A stretch of 64,000 nt of DNA from Phallusia mammillata (taxonomy: Eukaryota; Chordata; Ascidiacea; Phlebobranchia; Ascidiidae): positions 169,491-233,490 of the forward strand of contig QLIY01000069.1 in the NCBI GenBank assembly GCA_003260075.1. The letters are read 5' to 3'. This document shows positions 21,501 to 36,500 of this stretch, piece by piece. Both the position numbers and the translations under genes were made by a program. Under the pieces are notes generated by a model. The model did not search any database, was not told where the DNA came from, and saw nothing but the letters and a program-made list of their open reading frames with translations. How positions within the stretch are numbered: position 1 is the stretch's first letter; each line of letters begins with the position of its first letter.

Positions 21501-24500
21501 GATTCGCCATCGAGAGCTCTGACCAGTTTGGAGAACCAGTCCACCATAGACTGGACTGACATGACCAGCACAAAGTATCAGGGTTATGAGGAAGGGCGCC
21601 CAGCCAGCAGAGCTTTCAGTTTGCCACCAAATCTTGGGCTTGGTAAGTTTTTAAGTAAACTTCTCTTTATTTTTTTGGGACTTGTGCATTTTTGGGGGGA
21701 CTTGTGCAAAACAAATAGCAAGCATTGTGGATGACAAAAGGCTTTTTATTTTATTTACGCAATTGTTGTTAAATAACCAAGTCCTGTCGGCCATTTAAGT
21801 GAAGTTGGTTTAATTTCTGTGCACTATATGTGTTAGCAAACGCTGTCAGTATTTACATCAGGGGGGGGGGTTTTGGGGGACTTGTGCAAAACAAATAGCA
21901 CGCATTGTGGATGACAAAAGGCTTTTTATTTTATTTACGCAATTGCTGTTAAATAACCAAGTCCTGTCGGCCATTTAAGTGAAGTTGGTTTTATTTCTGT
22001 GCACTATATGTGTTAGCAAACGCTGTCAGTATTTACATCATTTTCGCTGGTCATAAAATCTTGCTTGCACAGCATTTATACGGCTTACATCACTGCTCGT
22101 TGTTGGAAGGTTATTGGGGGGATTGCTTTAGCCGATTTGTTCGAATTTTATGTCTTGTTTGAATTCAACTAGAGGTGAAAGGCACGTAACAAGTGGATTG
22201 GAAAGCTTCGTTAGTTAATATTTCACCCGCAGTACTTTCCTAATCCCGGTTCTTGCCAGCTTATTTAAGCTCGACGCAGTAAACCTATGCATGAATTTAA
22301 ACAAAGGTAAAAATATCCACATAATTTTGTTCAAGGATTCATTGTTATTGTTCGATTTGCTGCTTGTGACGTAACACAACAAAACACAATGCTATAAGTT
22401 TGTAACTTCAAATACATTTTTGTCTCTACGTTTGTAGTAAGCCCAAAAATCGTGGTGGTGAAGGTTGATATAATCGTGTAACGTTTTTTATCACAAACAT
22501 TTGTCAACATTCCAGAGCCAGTTACAATTATATCATACCCCTTAGTCGTAATCAGAGTACGCTAGGCCTATTGAGGGCGCTATACCGAATCAGCCGATCA
22601 CCAAGCATTCCCATGTCGGAGGCACAGGCTAGAAAAATTTTAATGTCAATCCTTGTAGTTAAGTCTTGCTTTGATCAATTTCAACCGGTTAATTTCGATC
22701 CTGCACATTCACAGGCAGGACTTGGTCCGCTACAGCGATGTACGACACTTCTGCCACTGAAACGAGCAGCACGCAGGGCGACAACATCGTCAGAAGAGAC
22801 ATCGGTCGCCCAAAAGCCCACCACAAGAGGCGCGCTTACCCTGCTATGACGTCATCCAGGGGTCAGGAGAGGTCAGTGTCAGGTCACATGAACCTGTTGT
22901 CGGATTCGGGGCTGGGAACAACAGCTGTTGATTACGCACAGAGCGGTAAGAAGTTGGTTTATCATTGTTATGTTATTTCTCTCATTGATGATTGTACCAC
23001 AGCACTGGTGGTACACCGGAGCTTTCAAACGTGTTACGCGAGTAGCTTTCTGCAATATAATTCAAGTCAAAACAGGAAATACAACGTATCTGACCCAACT
23101 GAATAGCCCTGGTTTTGGACAAAACTCGTGTCATGGACATTCTTTGGGAATTGCTAATCATGCCATTATAAGGAATAACCTGTCCTAATCAAGAAGCATC
23201 TCTTGTTCTACCCATTCCAACAGAGTTTAAATCAGGGGTTCTTAGGGGGGGGGGTCCTGTCCTAATCAAGAAGCATTGGTCCATCTCTTGTTCTACCCAT
23301 TCCAACAGAGTTTAAATCAGGGGTTCTTAACCAGGGGTAGGTGTACCTCTTGGGTGTACGAAGCACCAAAGCAGGGGGTACGACTTGCAGGGTGAAATTA
23401 TATGCTATTTAGGCATATTTGTGAAGAATGCGTAANTCGCTGGTCATAAAATCTTGCTTGCACAGCATTTATCCGGCTTACATCACTGCTCGTTGTTGGA
23501 AGGTTATTGGGGGGATTGCTTAAGCTGGTTTGTTCGAATTTTATGTTTTGTTTGAATTCAACTAGAGGTGAAAGGCACGTAACATTCGATAAGTGAAATG
23601 GAAAGCTTCGTTAGTTAATATTTCACCCGCAGTACTTTCCTAATCCCGGTTCTTGCCAGCTTATTTAAGCTCGACGCAGTAAACCTATGCATGAATTTAA
23701 ACAAAGGTAAAAATATCCACATAATTTTGTTCAAGGATTCATTGTTATTGTTCGATTTGCTGCTTGTGACGTAACACAACAAAACACAATGCTATAAGTT
23801 TGTAACTTCAAATACATTTTTGTCTCTACGTTTGTAGTAAGCCCAAAAATCGTGGTGGTGAAGGTTGATATAATCGTGTAACGTTTTTTATTACGAACAT
23901 TTGTCAACATTCCAGAGCCAGTTACAATTATATCATACCCCTTAGTCGTAATCAGAGTACGCTAGGCCTATTGAGGGCGCTATACCGAATCAGCCGATCA
24001 CCAAGCATTCCCATGTCGGAGGCACAGGCTAGAAAAATTTTAATGTCAATCCTTGTAGTTAAGTCTTGCTTTGATCAATTTCAACCGGTTAATTTCGATC
24101 CTGCACATTCACAGGCAGGACTTGGTCCGCTACAGCGATGTACGACACTTCTGCCACTGAAACGAGCAGCACGCAGGGCGACAACATCGTCAGAAGAGAC
24201 ATCGGTCGCCCAAAAGCCCACCACAAGAGGCGCGCTTACCCTGCTATGACGTCATCCAGGGGTCAGGAGAGGTCAGTGTCAGGTCACATGAACCTGTTGT
24301 CGGATTCGGGGCTGGGAACAACAGCTGTTGATTACGCACAGAGCGGTAAGAAGTTGGTTTATCATTGTTATGTTATTTCTCTCATTGATGATTGTACCAC
24401 AGCACTGGTGGTACACCGGAGCTTTCAAACGTGTTACGCGAGTAGCTTTCTGCAATATAATTCAAGTCAAAACAGGAAATACAACGTATCTGACCCAACT

Positions 24501-27500
24501 GAATAGCCCTGGTTTTGGACAAAACTCGTGTCATGGACATTCTTTGGGAATTGCTAATCATGCCATTATAAGGAATANCAATTTATCCGGTTACCGGACT
24601 TTTAGCGTCCCGGTATTTGGCTCAATCTGTGTTTGATAAACTAGTAACATCCAGTTCATTTTGTTATGCAGTTACTTTTTCATGATTGTTTGTTCAATTT
24701 CGAAATGCATGTACTGCAGTGCAGTGGTTCTCAACTATAAACTAATCGCTTACCACCTAACTACTTTTACCATCGCTGCATACCATTTAATTCAGTGTTT
24801 CTTAACCTTTTTAACGCTCGTACCCTTTGAGCTTTCATAAAATTTTCTCGTAACCCTTGTCTAAAATGGCCGACGGAAGTAAATATAATTGTAACAATTA
24901 AACTCAGTGTATTTATAATTTGACCCCCCCCCCATGGTGAATTGGATCATGTTACGTAGTATAGGCGGGGAAGTAACATGAACCGGTTAAACAACAATCG
25001 CATCAAAATGTTGGACAATTTATCCGGTTACCGGACTTTTAGCGTCCCGGTATTTGGCTCAATCTGTGTTTGATAAACTAGTAACATCCAGTTCATTTTG
25101 TTATGCAGTTACTTTTTCATGATTGTTTGTTCAATTTCGAAATGCACGTACTGCAGTGCAGTGGTTCTCAACTATAAACTAATCGCTTACCACCTAACTA
25201 CTTTTACCATCGCTGCATACCCCCCCCCCCCAATCATGAAAAAGTAACTGCATAACAAAATGAACTGGATGTTACTAGTCTATCAAACACAGATTGAGCC
25301 AAATACCGGGACGCTAAAAATCCGGTAACCGGATAAAATGTCCAACATTTTGATGCGATTGTTGTTTAACCGGTTCGTGTTACTTCCCCGCCTATACCAA
25401 GTAACATGATCCAATTCACGATTAGAACGCCGACCTGTTCCCTGTATAGTGGCTTGTTTATGGAAAGCTGTTTGCGCTAAACTCTCAAGACGTGTAAGTT
25501 ATTGTCCTTTAACTAAAAGACGGGATTATAACGTTGTGGTTTTGTTGGTGGTTTCGATCCCCCCCCCCCCCCGCCTATACTACGTAACATGATCCAATTC
25601 ACCATTAGAACGCCGATCTGTTGCCTTTATAGTGGCTTGTTTATGGAAAGCTGTTTATGCTAAACTCTCAAGACGTGTAAGTTATTGTCCCTTAACTAAA
25701 AGCCGGGATTATAACGTTGTGGTTTTGTTGGTGGTTTTAATTTTTATCTTTTCATCAACATATTTCTTTGTTGTTACATTCCATACATGACCCGTAAACA
25801 CAAACTGTAAGGGTTCGGATTAAATTAAGAGTGGTGGCTCGGATTAAATTAAAACTTGAATTAAATGAAGGCTGGAATAAATTAAAACTGTGGTGGTTCG
25901 GATTAATTTGTTATTGTAATGGTTCGGATTAAATTAAACCTGTAGCAGTATCTTGTATGCATATAATATTATATTTGTCAACGATCATATTTGTTTTCGA
26001 TACTCGTAACCCAATGGTGGGATTCAATTTTTTTGTCAGCCGGTTCTACCACAAAATTCATATTTTTCAGCCGGTTCTGTCACAAAGCGGTTCTATCACA
26101 AAAGTCATATTTTTCAGCCGGTTCTGCTACAAAAAGTCAATTTTGAGACAGTAACCAGTAATGCTAACCGGTTCGCTGATCTCATAAAATTTCAGACGGT
26201 TCTATAGAACCGGTACAGTACCCGGTAAAGCTAACCGGTTCGCTGATCTCATAAAATTTGGTGAGACGGTTCTACAGAACCGGTGCGAACCGGCTGAATT
26301 CCACCACTGCATGTAACTGACGTCTTTCCTCACACACAGGGACGAGTGGCAAGACACGCAACATCGCAACGCGCGCTGACACCCTGGGAGTGAGTTCCAG
26401 GTGGGAAAGTGAAGAGGGATACAGCACTCGAACTCCAGGTTCTAGAACACGCACCGCTATGACGTCATCATCGTTTCCAGGCGACGGACGCTTTTCCCCG
26501 GCCAGCCCTGCAAACTGGACGTTGAACGGTGACGTAATAGTCTGCTTTAGTCAACAAACGTTTTGATCAATTGTGTTACCAATCTTGGCATGAGTTTGAT
26601 GGGGAAGCATCACGCTTTCCCACTACATGTATATTTAGATTGCATATGAAAAATTTGTACAAATGATTTGAACTTACACACTACAATAGTTTTTACCAAC
26701 TGAACGATAAACCGTAATTTGTTAGACGATTATACTCTCACATTCAACTGTCTATCTCAATAATAAACTCTGACATTTCTGGACATAATCACCGATGATG
26801 ATGATATAAACAGTTTTTGAAATCTTTCTTCAAATATAGCCCATTACTTCTGTCACGAAGTTCACACGTTGTTGTACTTTAAATTAGTGTATTAGTTACA
26901 TTCCATATTCAGTGGTTACACAAATAGAAAACATGAAACTGTAATATTTTGGCCGAACCTTAACTTAAGCGCAAGATTTCAACCTCCATTCGCCGTTTAA
27001 AGCCTGCAAACTATCAAACACATTTGATTGACATCCGCTCACACCAACTCCATCGTAAACATCGGCCACCTGGTGGGAGTTATAAGTAGTTTATGTTTCA
27101 GATTCAAAGTACGAAGGCAAGAGCGCGCTACGAACCGCGGATTCTCCCAGTAAACCACACAGAGCCACCATCGTCCTCCCGCAAACCCAAGCTCAGATGG
27201 TTAGGATAATAACAAGGTAAAGACCAGGATTGTTTATATTTTGCAACATTAAATACAGATCTGTTCGTAAGATAAATGATAAAAATAACGGCCCAGATAG
27301 ACATAAAAAGCAAACTGATGTTACCTGATATCGCTGATGATGGCATGAGCATTTGCCGAAACGTTTGAACAATAAAGCACTTCGCTTCTTGCATATATTT
27401 CGGCCGTTATTTTCATTTAACTTTAAATATAATTTCTTTGTATATTATTGTGTCACAAAACAAATGCATTCAGCTTTTATACACATCGTCAGTGTATGAA

Positions 27501-30500
27501 AAACATGTGGAATAGAGATAAATTCTTTTACAGCGACTAATTTAGTGTTTTCGCTCTGAAATTTCCTTTCCTTTACTTACAAGGAGATTTCATGCATAAG
27601 GAAACATATACTAGTAAATTAACAAATATGTAGCTCTGCCAGCAGTTTTTATTATAAAATTTAATATATTCGAGTTAAAATGCTTTAATCTGATATTTTG
27701 TGTATTTCAGATATTTATTTCAGTATTTCAGCTTTAATGTATAAAAAATGACCCTCTTACGCGTGAGAAAATTCTTGGTCAACATCTAAATCTTTACGAT
27801 TTTCTTTGAAATTATTTCTTGTAGTTTAATCCCACTTTCGGTAATTCCCGTAACACACTTCGCTATTTTCACAGCGATTCAAACGACGACTCAACCACTG
27901 TGAACACAAAAACCGGCGGAAACGGGCCCGATGACGTCACTACGTGTGATGGTGACGTAGATGATGACGTAGTGGACGCCGAATCGGACGAGTTTGAGGA
28001 GGAAGACGTGGTGGGCGAGTTTCTCGACTTCGAGGATCATGATTCTTCATGCGGGGAAACCGAGACCGAAATCGCGTCGATCGAGAAAGTTCACTCGATG
28101 TCGTTGCAACATATTAAAGAGAGGATCTTTCGAACGGTATAAGTTTGATTTTTTTGAGTTAATTTGACGAAACGATCGTATTTCCCCTTGTAAGCACTTT
28201 TTTTGCGATTAAGTTTAACATTTAATGGTGAAAATATCGGCTATAATAGACGTAAAAAGCGACATGCTATATTTTTTAAACGTTCGGCAAAGGCTCATGC
28301 CATTTGAAAAATAAAGTACGTCGCTTTTTATGCCTATTTGGACAGTTATTTTCACCATTAAACTTATGAACAGATCCGTATATAGTGTTCCAAATTCGAC
28401 ATAACGGCCTTAATTTATAAAAATGAACGTATTTGCACTTAGTAAATTTTTTTCTGTGCATTTTTTTACAATGAAATATTACACAGATTTTAAAGTGTCA
28501 ATCATGTAAGTTATGTTTCAGAAATCTGGAATGGACAGTTTCTTGAATTTCGTGAAGGGCACAGCTGGTGAGTTTCTTGTCGCGTTCTGGCTCGACACGG
28601 AAGCTTTTAAAGACGCGTTGGCGCGATTCGAGTGCAGAGGGTGAGAAGTGAATAAATATTGACTTTACTTACTGGAGTTTGCGTCTGTTGGTGAAAGTGA
28701 TTGATAGAGTTCATAGTCCGGATTATTGAAACGGAAAACCCGCTCAAGCTACTGAAAAGTTTAGAGTGGTTTGCAAATATCCAGCAAATCCTACTTTGGA
28801 GGCAGTTTTATGGAAGGTTGCAATTCCGTAAAACTTAAAATGTCGCAAATTTTAAGATGCGAATATTTTTATAATACTGGATAAAGCTTCGACTTTTTTT
28901 GGTTTTGCCAGCAAGTTTTGCTTTGGCGAACTGCCACACATTTATACATATAGGTGTGAGCGAAACAATTTAAGGGCAAATCCCATCGCATAATATGCAC
29001 TAGCCAACTTTAAATAGCCACCTAAATACATTTTACCAATGTTTTTCTGTGTTAGATGTCCCAGTGTCGTTTTAAACCTGCACAAACCGGGAATTAGAAT
29101 TTGTTTGCAAGTTTGAAATGTTGCAAACGGAGATTTAACTTTTTAAGTACCCCCCCCCCGCACAAACCGGGAATTAGAATTTGTTTGCAAGTTTGAAATG
29201 TTGCAAATGGAGATTTAACTTTTTTAAGTTTGCCATTTTGCCGAACAGATCAACAGCAGCTTCAGAAATAGGCTCCGCAGCATCATCTAGCGGCGATGGT
29301 TTAGAGGAAGAGAGCTCTCTCCGCTTGAGGCGCCATCGTCTCTTCCGTGATATTCTTGATCGCCACAAGTTTGTTTTGACCGAAGAATCCTGGCAACAAA
29401 TCCGAGAAGCGCAGGTTTGAAACACAAATATTTTGCACAACTATACAACTTTTGAATCCAGCATTGATAAACTTATATTTTTTGATCAACCGGCAAATAT
29501 AAACAAAACATGTCGTTTCTACGTCTTATACAGGGCGTCTTTATCAGGGTAATGTCTGCTTCCCAACACAGTCTTTATGGAAAAACGTTCATCAAAACTG
29601 TGGTTCAACGGTGTAAAAGCGACCGAATGCTAATCGACATTGGAACATCAATTTTTCGCGAATAAACTGTTGCTGCCAGGCATGATGTATCAACAAATCC
29701 ACATATGTCATTATCATGATGAAGGTGTCTCGTATTGGACATCGAAACGTCGGCATATTATACTGCCGGAAGAACTACAAATTTGTTGATACAAAAGTTA
29801 ATTTATAAAACACAAAAAAGCGCAGTGGTATAACAAGCTTGTGCGCACCAACAGGTTTTGTGTTTCATCGGCCTTGTTGCTTTACACTGCAACTTTGTGT
29901 TTTCAATTTATGTCATTACCCTGATGAAGGTGTCTCGTTTGGGTCATCGAAACGTCGGCATATTATAATACAAACTGCTGGAAGAGCTAAAAACATTGTT
30001 GATCAGTTTTTACGTTCATCGTATTGGCGTACTTTCATTGCGTAGTTCATGAAATATGTCTGGCAACAACATAGTGTTTATTAGCTTTATGATTTATCAC
30101 GTGACTTTGCAGGCCAGCGACGGATTGAGCTACCACGTGTTTGTGCGACCCCAGTATGACGTATTACGCAGACTGCGCTCCTATTGGCTGCCGAGATTCG
30201 TCGTCCACCAAAGCTCGAAGTCAAACTTTAAAGACAATTTAGCAACAGGTGAAAAAAGCTGTCGATCGGCTTTCATCAGGACAAAGTGTGTGAAAAGGAA
30301 TAAGATATTATAAAACTGATGATGGCATGAGCGTTTGCCGAAACGTTTCAACTATAAAGCATGTTGCTATTAGGTTTATAGAGCTCTTCTGGCAAATGTA
30401 TTTTTATTCCGACGTTTTTGCCAGAAGTGCTCTATAAACTTGCTATAATGCCTGGCAGCAATAGCTTATATATATGTCGCTATTAGGTCTATTTGGGCCG

Positions 30501-33500
30501 TTATTTTCATCGTTAAACTTATGAACAGATCCTTATAGTGTTTCAAATAAGACCTTGAATTTTAGTTTGTTTAATTCCGTTTTTACACAATACGATATTT
30601 TTACGATAGAGAATTTTTTTTATCAATTTTTTGATCCATGTCTTACTACACTCGTCTCACACGTGACTCCCATAAACATCTTACCAGGTTCATGGCACGA
30701 TGACGTAGAAGGAATGTATGACGTCACGAGTAGCAAGCTTGTGACGTTTCCGCTTCTAACTGTCGGATATTTCCAACTTCCGGAACGACCGTCACTTCCG
30801 GATGCGAATCAGTCGCAACTTTCAGTTCAAACTCTAGAGGTAAAAATTAACGCTCGGTTTCACAGTGGACACGAGGTTTAAAGTTGATGGTCTGGAATCA
30901 GATTTAACTCATGTTTGCGCAAAAGTTGACCAGAATTGTACACATACTTAAAAACGCTTGGAGTTGGAATCCCACCGCTGCCTAGATGTTTCTTACCTGT
31001 GCCTTGCTGTATGGGAATGTTTGGGAGACATTTTTGATTCGTAGCGCCTTCATAGGGTCTGGTGTGTGATAATTTATAAATAAGTATGTGGTGATTGCTT
31101 TTATGCATGAACGCTTCAGGGCTGGTCGAAGTACGTGTGTAAGTTTACCTTAACTAAAAACACTTAAGTTCGAAATATTCAGTGTCCATTGGCTTGCGGC
31201 TTTCAAGCGTTAGAATGATGACAAATATAGTGGATGACGATCTGTGATTATTAAGTTAGCTTATTTAACCGTGTTTCTATTTGTTTACTGCGTTCGATGA
31301 ACGCATTGTTGGGTTTGCCAGCTAGCTTCAATATCACTTGATTACAATTTTTTAAGCTTGTACCAACAAGTGTGTATATTGTTCGGCAAAAAGAGACACA
31401 TTTGTACTTGGGTTTGCTATTGATCTGGACTCTGGACGAACACTTAGTGCAACTCCCAGTGTATAATGTACAATATACAACTTTTAATATTTGTTAAATT
31501 ACCTCCCTCTCATCCAGTCGTTAGCTGCTCAGAGCCAAACCACGATCCGACCTTCTACGTCACAAATACGTATGATGTCAGCTCGTTCCGCTTCAAGCCA
31601 CACGTTGATGCGAGCTTTAAGTTCTGAACCTGAGGCTGGATTTCCATTCCGCAATTATATACGAAGGTAACATTGAAAGCTGGAGTTAACTGGGTCTGAA
31701 AAGTGTTTTACTACTAAAATCAATGTGATCTATTAATACTGGGTTATTGTGTTGTAACACAACGAAATGTAAAAGTCCATCATGACATACATGTATTTTT
31801 TGCTTGCAAAAAAGGTTTGTTTCTGTCATTATGGGGAAGGAGCAAAACAGCAATACTTTATATTTTAAAACAGCAATACTTGCTTTTACCCTAAAGTTTG
31901 TCCCTTTGTCTTTATACGAGGTACTTACTCAAAACCCCAAGAAAAAATCAAAAGCGAATAGATACAACTAAGATACCTGTTTGGAATATTTCGCTGCTTG
32001 AGACTTGGAGCAGTCAACAAACGTTATTGACTATTTGCGATATGAACCACATATTGTTTTGACAAAATCTTGAATAATCTGAGTTTGTTTCAACCATTTT
32101 TGCATGACAGCAGTTTTCATCCGTTCAACTAGGATTTAAAATTTCAATATTTCACACAAAACCTGATGCGTCTTCCCTGCATTGCAACTTTTCTTTTCCA
32201 GCCACGAGGACCGAGCAGTTACTTTCACATACGACTTCTGGACGTGTTTGGAATATTTGAGCGAATGGAGTTCGTCTCATGTACAATCCCCTGCAAATTA
32301 CGCCAAGCAGAATGCGAGTAAGAATTATGTCGGGTATTACAACTTACTATGTCTCACAGTTAATGTTCTTGAAAGATAAACAGAGGTGCAGAGTTGAAGT
32401 AAACAAGACTTTGTGCTAATAAATGCAAGGTTACAAAAATCTGGCCTGTGGTGGGATTCGAACCCACAAATTGTTTTCCGTAAATCGTGGTAAGCCAGTC
32501 AAACCCCCCCCCCTATTGACTATTTGCGATATGAACCACATATTGTTTTGACAAAATCTTGGATAATCTGAGTTTGTTTCAACCAATTTTGCATGACAGC
32601 AGTTTCCATTCGTCCAACTAGGATTTAAAATTTCTATATTTCACACAAAACCTGATGCGCATTTCTTATCAATCATGTTTTGCAGCCACGAAGACCGAGC
32701 AGTTACTTTCACATACGACTTCTGGACGTGTTTGGAATATTTGAGCGAATGGAGTTCGTCTCATGTACAATCCCCTGCAAATTACGCCAAACAGAATGCG
32801 AGTAAGAATTATGTCGGATATTACAACTTACTGCGTCTCACAGTTAATGTTCTTGAAAGATAAACAGAGATGCAGAGTCGAAGTAAACACGACTTTGTGC
32901 TGATAAATGCAAGTTACAAACATCTGGCTTGTGGCGGATTCGAACTCACAAATTGTTTTCCGTAAATCGTGGTAAGCCGGTCAAAAATCGGCGAGATATT
33001 TGTGTAGTTTGTTTCGAACAATAATTAAAATAAGTTTACCAAATCTTGCAACGCGTTTTTTTATTTGCTGCTTTGTTTTGCCACTAGGTGTCAGATTTTT
33101 TATGCAACATCAAATATTTTGTTTTAATAAAGTTGTTTCCTGGTGCAAACTAACAAAACAATAAAAGCTATGTTACGTAACAATGCGTATATTCTTGCAG
33201 TTGCGTTGGGAGCAGTGGAAGCTTTCATGCTCTTCAACATTTTCCTGGTGAAAGATTCTCCGAGTTTTATGAAACCTCCGAAAAAGCTTGCATCCAGTCT
33301 TGCTGCTTTGCAACGAGCTCTCAAGAAAGCTACAGCACCAGGAAAAAGTAATTATTTTTTTGGATCGAGGATTTTATTGATTTCATTCGATTCAAGTTAT
33401 AGAAAGGCGCAAAGCCACCACACTCATCTGACAAACACAGCAGTTTTTTGTCACAGTTTCTTCTTCATTCCCGAAACTGTTAAGTCTCTGAAAAAAAGTA

Positions 33501-36500
33501 GCACATGGAAATCAAATAAGTATTTAAAAGCTTCAAGCCCTTTATGATTTCGAAATCTAAATCATATAGTACGCCAGGCCCATTAAAGGCGTTATACAGC
33601 AAGGCACATTTTTAACCTGCGGTAGGATTCGAACCAATGACAGAAGTCTTTCCAAGGCTTTCTCTCTACCAACTAAGCTTTATATAACAACTCTTTCTAC
33701 GTAGAATCGTCAGCGATAATATCATCCAACTTGTTTCGTCCTATGAAGCAGTACGCGATAAACGTACTTTCTTCGTGCCTACAGAGGTACAATGATCACG
33801 AGATTAAAATCTACATCGAGTAAGTATGATGTCTATGGTTTGTTAAGACACACGGTCGGTTCATTGTTTTGTAAATTCAGTTCATTCCAGGTGTTTGATC
33901 AGACTTCTTTTAAGTCCACTTAAAAGTATTAATACCAACAACACCTACATAAAAAACCACACATAGCAAAACACGAACAGTAAAAAAAACAGATTGATTC
34001 ATGGACTTGGCTAAAATAAAGCTAAACAAAAGAACTTTCAAAATTATGAACCGTTATGCAAATATGCGGAAACTGCTGCAGGCCACGGTCAGTTCATGTT
34101 GTAAATACTTTTCATTTTCGACATTTAAACAACTATAGTTGTCATCATCGATACAGCTATTGGTAAACATCTAGAATAGATACGCGTTTAGTGCTTGAAA
34201 ACCTGTCAAAAATAGAACTTTCAAACACACCCCCCCCCCCAGAGAAATCTGAAAGTTCATCCGAGGTCAAAGTTGAGGAAAGTGAAAGCACTTCTGTGAG
34301 TGAAACAGCCACAAGCTTCAGCAAGCATTGGTATTATGGTAAGCTGGTGGTAATTTGTGTTTTGTCAATCGTGATTGCGATTAACTTGTTGACAGATCTC
34401 CAACCCACCCCCATGCATGTTATTTTGCCATATGTTTTTTAACTAAATATTACTAAAATTCGCAAACCTTTATTGCAAACTCCCCCCCCCCTTTAGTGCT
34501 TGAAAACCTGTCAAAAATAGACCTTTCAAACACATGAACCGTTGTTTAATTATGTGGAAATTGTTGCAGGTCACGTGAGGGACGGTCTGTCCAATCAGCG
34601 ACGACAGAGAAATCTGAAAGTTCATCCGAGGTCAAAGTTGAGGAAAGTGAAATCACTTCTGTGAGTGAAACGGCGACAAGCTTCAGCAAGCATTGGTATT
34701 ATGGTAAGTTGGTGGTAATTTGTGTTTTTTCAATCGTGATTGCGATTAACTTGTTGACAGATCTCCAACCCCCCCCCCCCCACCCCCGTGCATGTTATTT
34801 TGCCATATGTTTGTTAACTAAATATTACTAAAATTCGCAAACCTTCATTGCAAACTAAGATGAACATAAATTCATAACTGGGATCAGGCCTGAATTGTCG
34901 ATGCAGACCAGCGATCACCGCATACTTTTACATCAATCATAGTACGCCAGGGCCCCCCCCCCTCAGCCCTGAAGCGTCGATGCAGACCAGCGATCACGGC
35001 ACACTCATTTTTAATCACAGTAAGCCAGGGCCATTGAAGGCGCCATGCCGAATCAGCCGGTCACCAAGCATGGTAAGGCCAAGATTTTTTGTAGCCTACG
35101 CCTTGCCATATGCTTGGGAGACCGTCTTTATTTGGTGTCACGCCTTTAACAATGGGTTGATAAAGAATATGTTTTTCAACATTTCCAACAAACTAAGAGA
35201 ATTTGAAAGCGCTTTGGATTTTTCAACCACGACAAAAAACACCAAACTGTCTAATTACTCTAGTTTAAGCATCTGCAGTTTTAGGCAAACGGAATACAAC
35301 TCCACTTTCTTCTTGTAGATGCCGAATCCTCCACTGAAACTGACTCTGCGAGTACGATGTACTCGTACGACGTTGAACGGATTAAACAACTCGCTAACTC
35401 GATTCGACAGAAAGGAGCGAAGAAGCCTCAGCGTCCACCGAAGAAGACGAGCACGGCTGCTGCGCGGAAAACTGCGAGGTTGAAAACGGCCGGGGTCGGG
35501 TTCAGGGATCATCAGGCGTCCAAAGTAACTTGATGTGCTGGATGTGTAGCGAAATTTATTTTACAACATGGGTCGCAACCTTTTTGCACAGCGGACCTTT
35601 TTTATAAGTGAAATTTAATCGCGGAACGGCTTTCGAAAAACAAATATTTAGCAATGAAAACGCTTAATATAGTTTATGATCCCCGGGAGACATGAGCAAC
35701 ATGTTTTAAAGCAGGGGTTAGGCAACCTGCGGCCCTTCATTAAAGGTTGTGCGGCCGCAGAGACGCTTGGGTTTTAAATATACTGGCAAACAAGTCCAAT
35801 TATTACATATTTTTGAGCTGATTAATGCGCCTGATGCTAGTTTTCTGCGATCTGGCAAAATGTGGCTAGAATCAAATACGAATTATACTTGTAGTTCAGC
35901 ATATTTCGTAAGAAACAAAGCAAAATCACTTTGTGTGATGCACATGTGCGGCCCGCGATCCAGTTTTGACATTCATAATTGGCCCTACAGTAACAAAGGT
36001 TGCCCACCCCTGTTTTGAAGCATTTAACCTGTAAAAATATATGGTCCGGCCTTAAATTGCTGGTTTAATGAAACAACGCGTCGACAACTTCTAACTTATG
36101 ATGTGTAAGGGATCATCTCGCAACTAATCAATATAATTTCGTTTGTTAGGTTTTGCTATTTTTTACTATTGAACAGTATAACCCAACGATTCTTACCAAC
36201 AACCTATTTGCAAAATCTATTAGCATAGCATAAAAAACTTATGACTAACAATTCACAATTCGTCACGTGAATAAAATGGTCAAGAAGCCTTTCGTTAATT
36301 CGTGAAACTCGGAAGCAATTTCTTGGTTGAAATAAAACTTCTTCAGTTTTCATTTGATTCGATAACCGATGTGCTCTTGTCTGACAAACAACAATTGCTC
36401 TAATTTTTAGGTTCAGTTCCGGCTTCCAACTGACGGGGAGGAAAAAGCGGAGGGAGAAGAGCAGGAGGGAGCGGAGTCAGAGGAGGAGGATGGGGTAGGA

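Noticed and set aside
22571..24249. Two tandem RGS22-like exons as a real exon duplication
   Set aside because: Introns are copied too, identity is almost complete and a lone N joins the copies, so redundancy of alleles is more likely.
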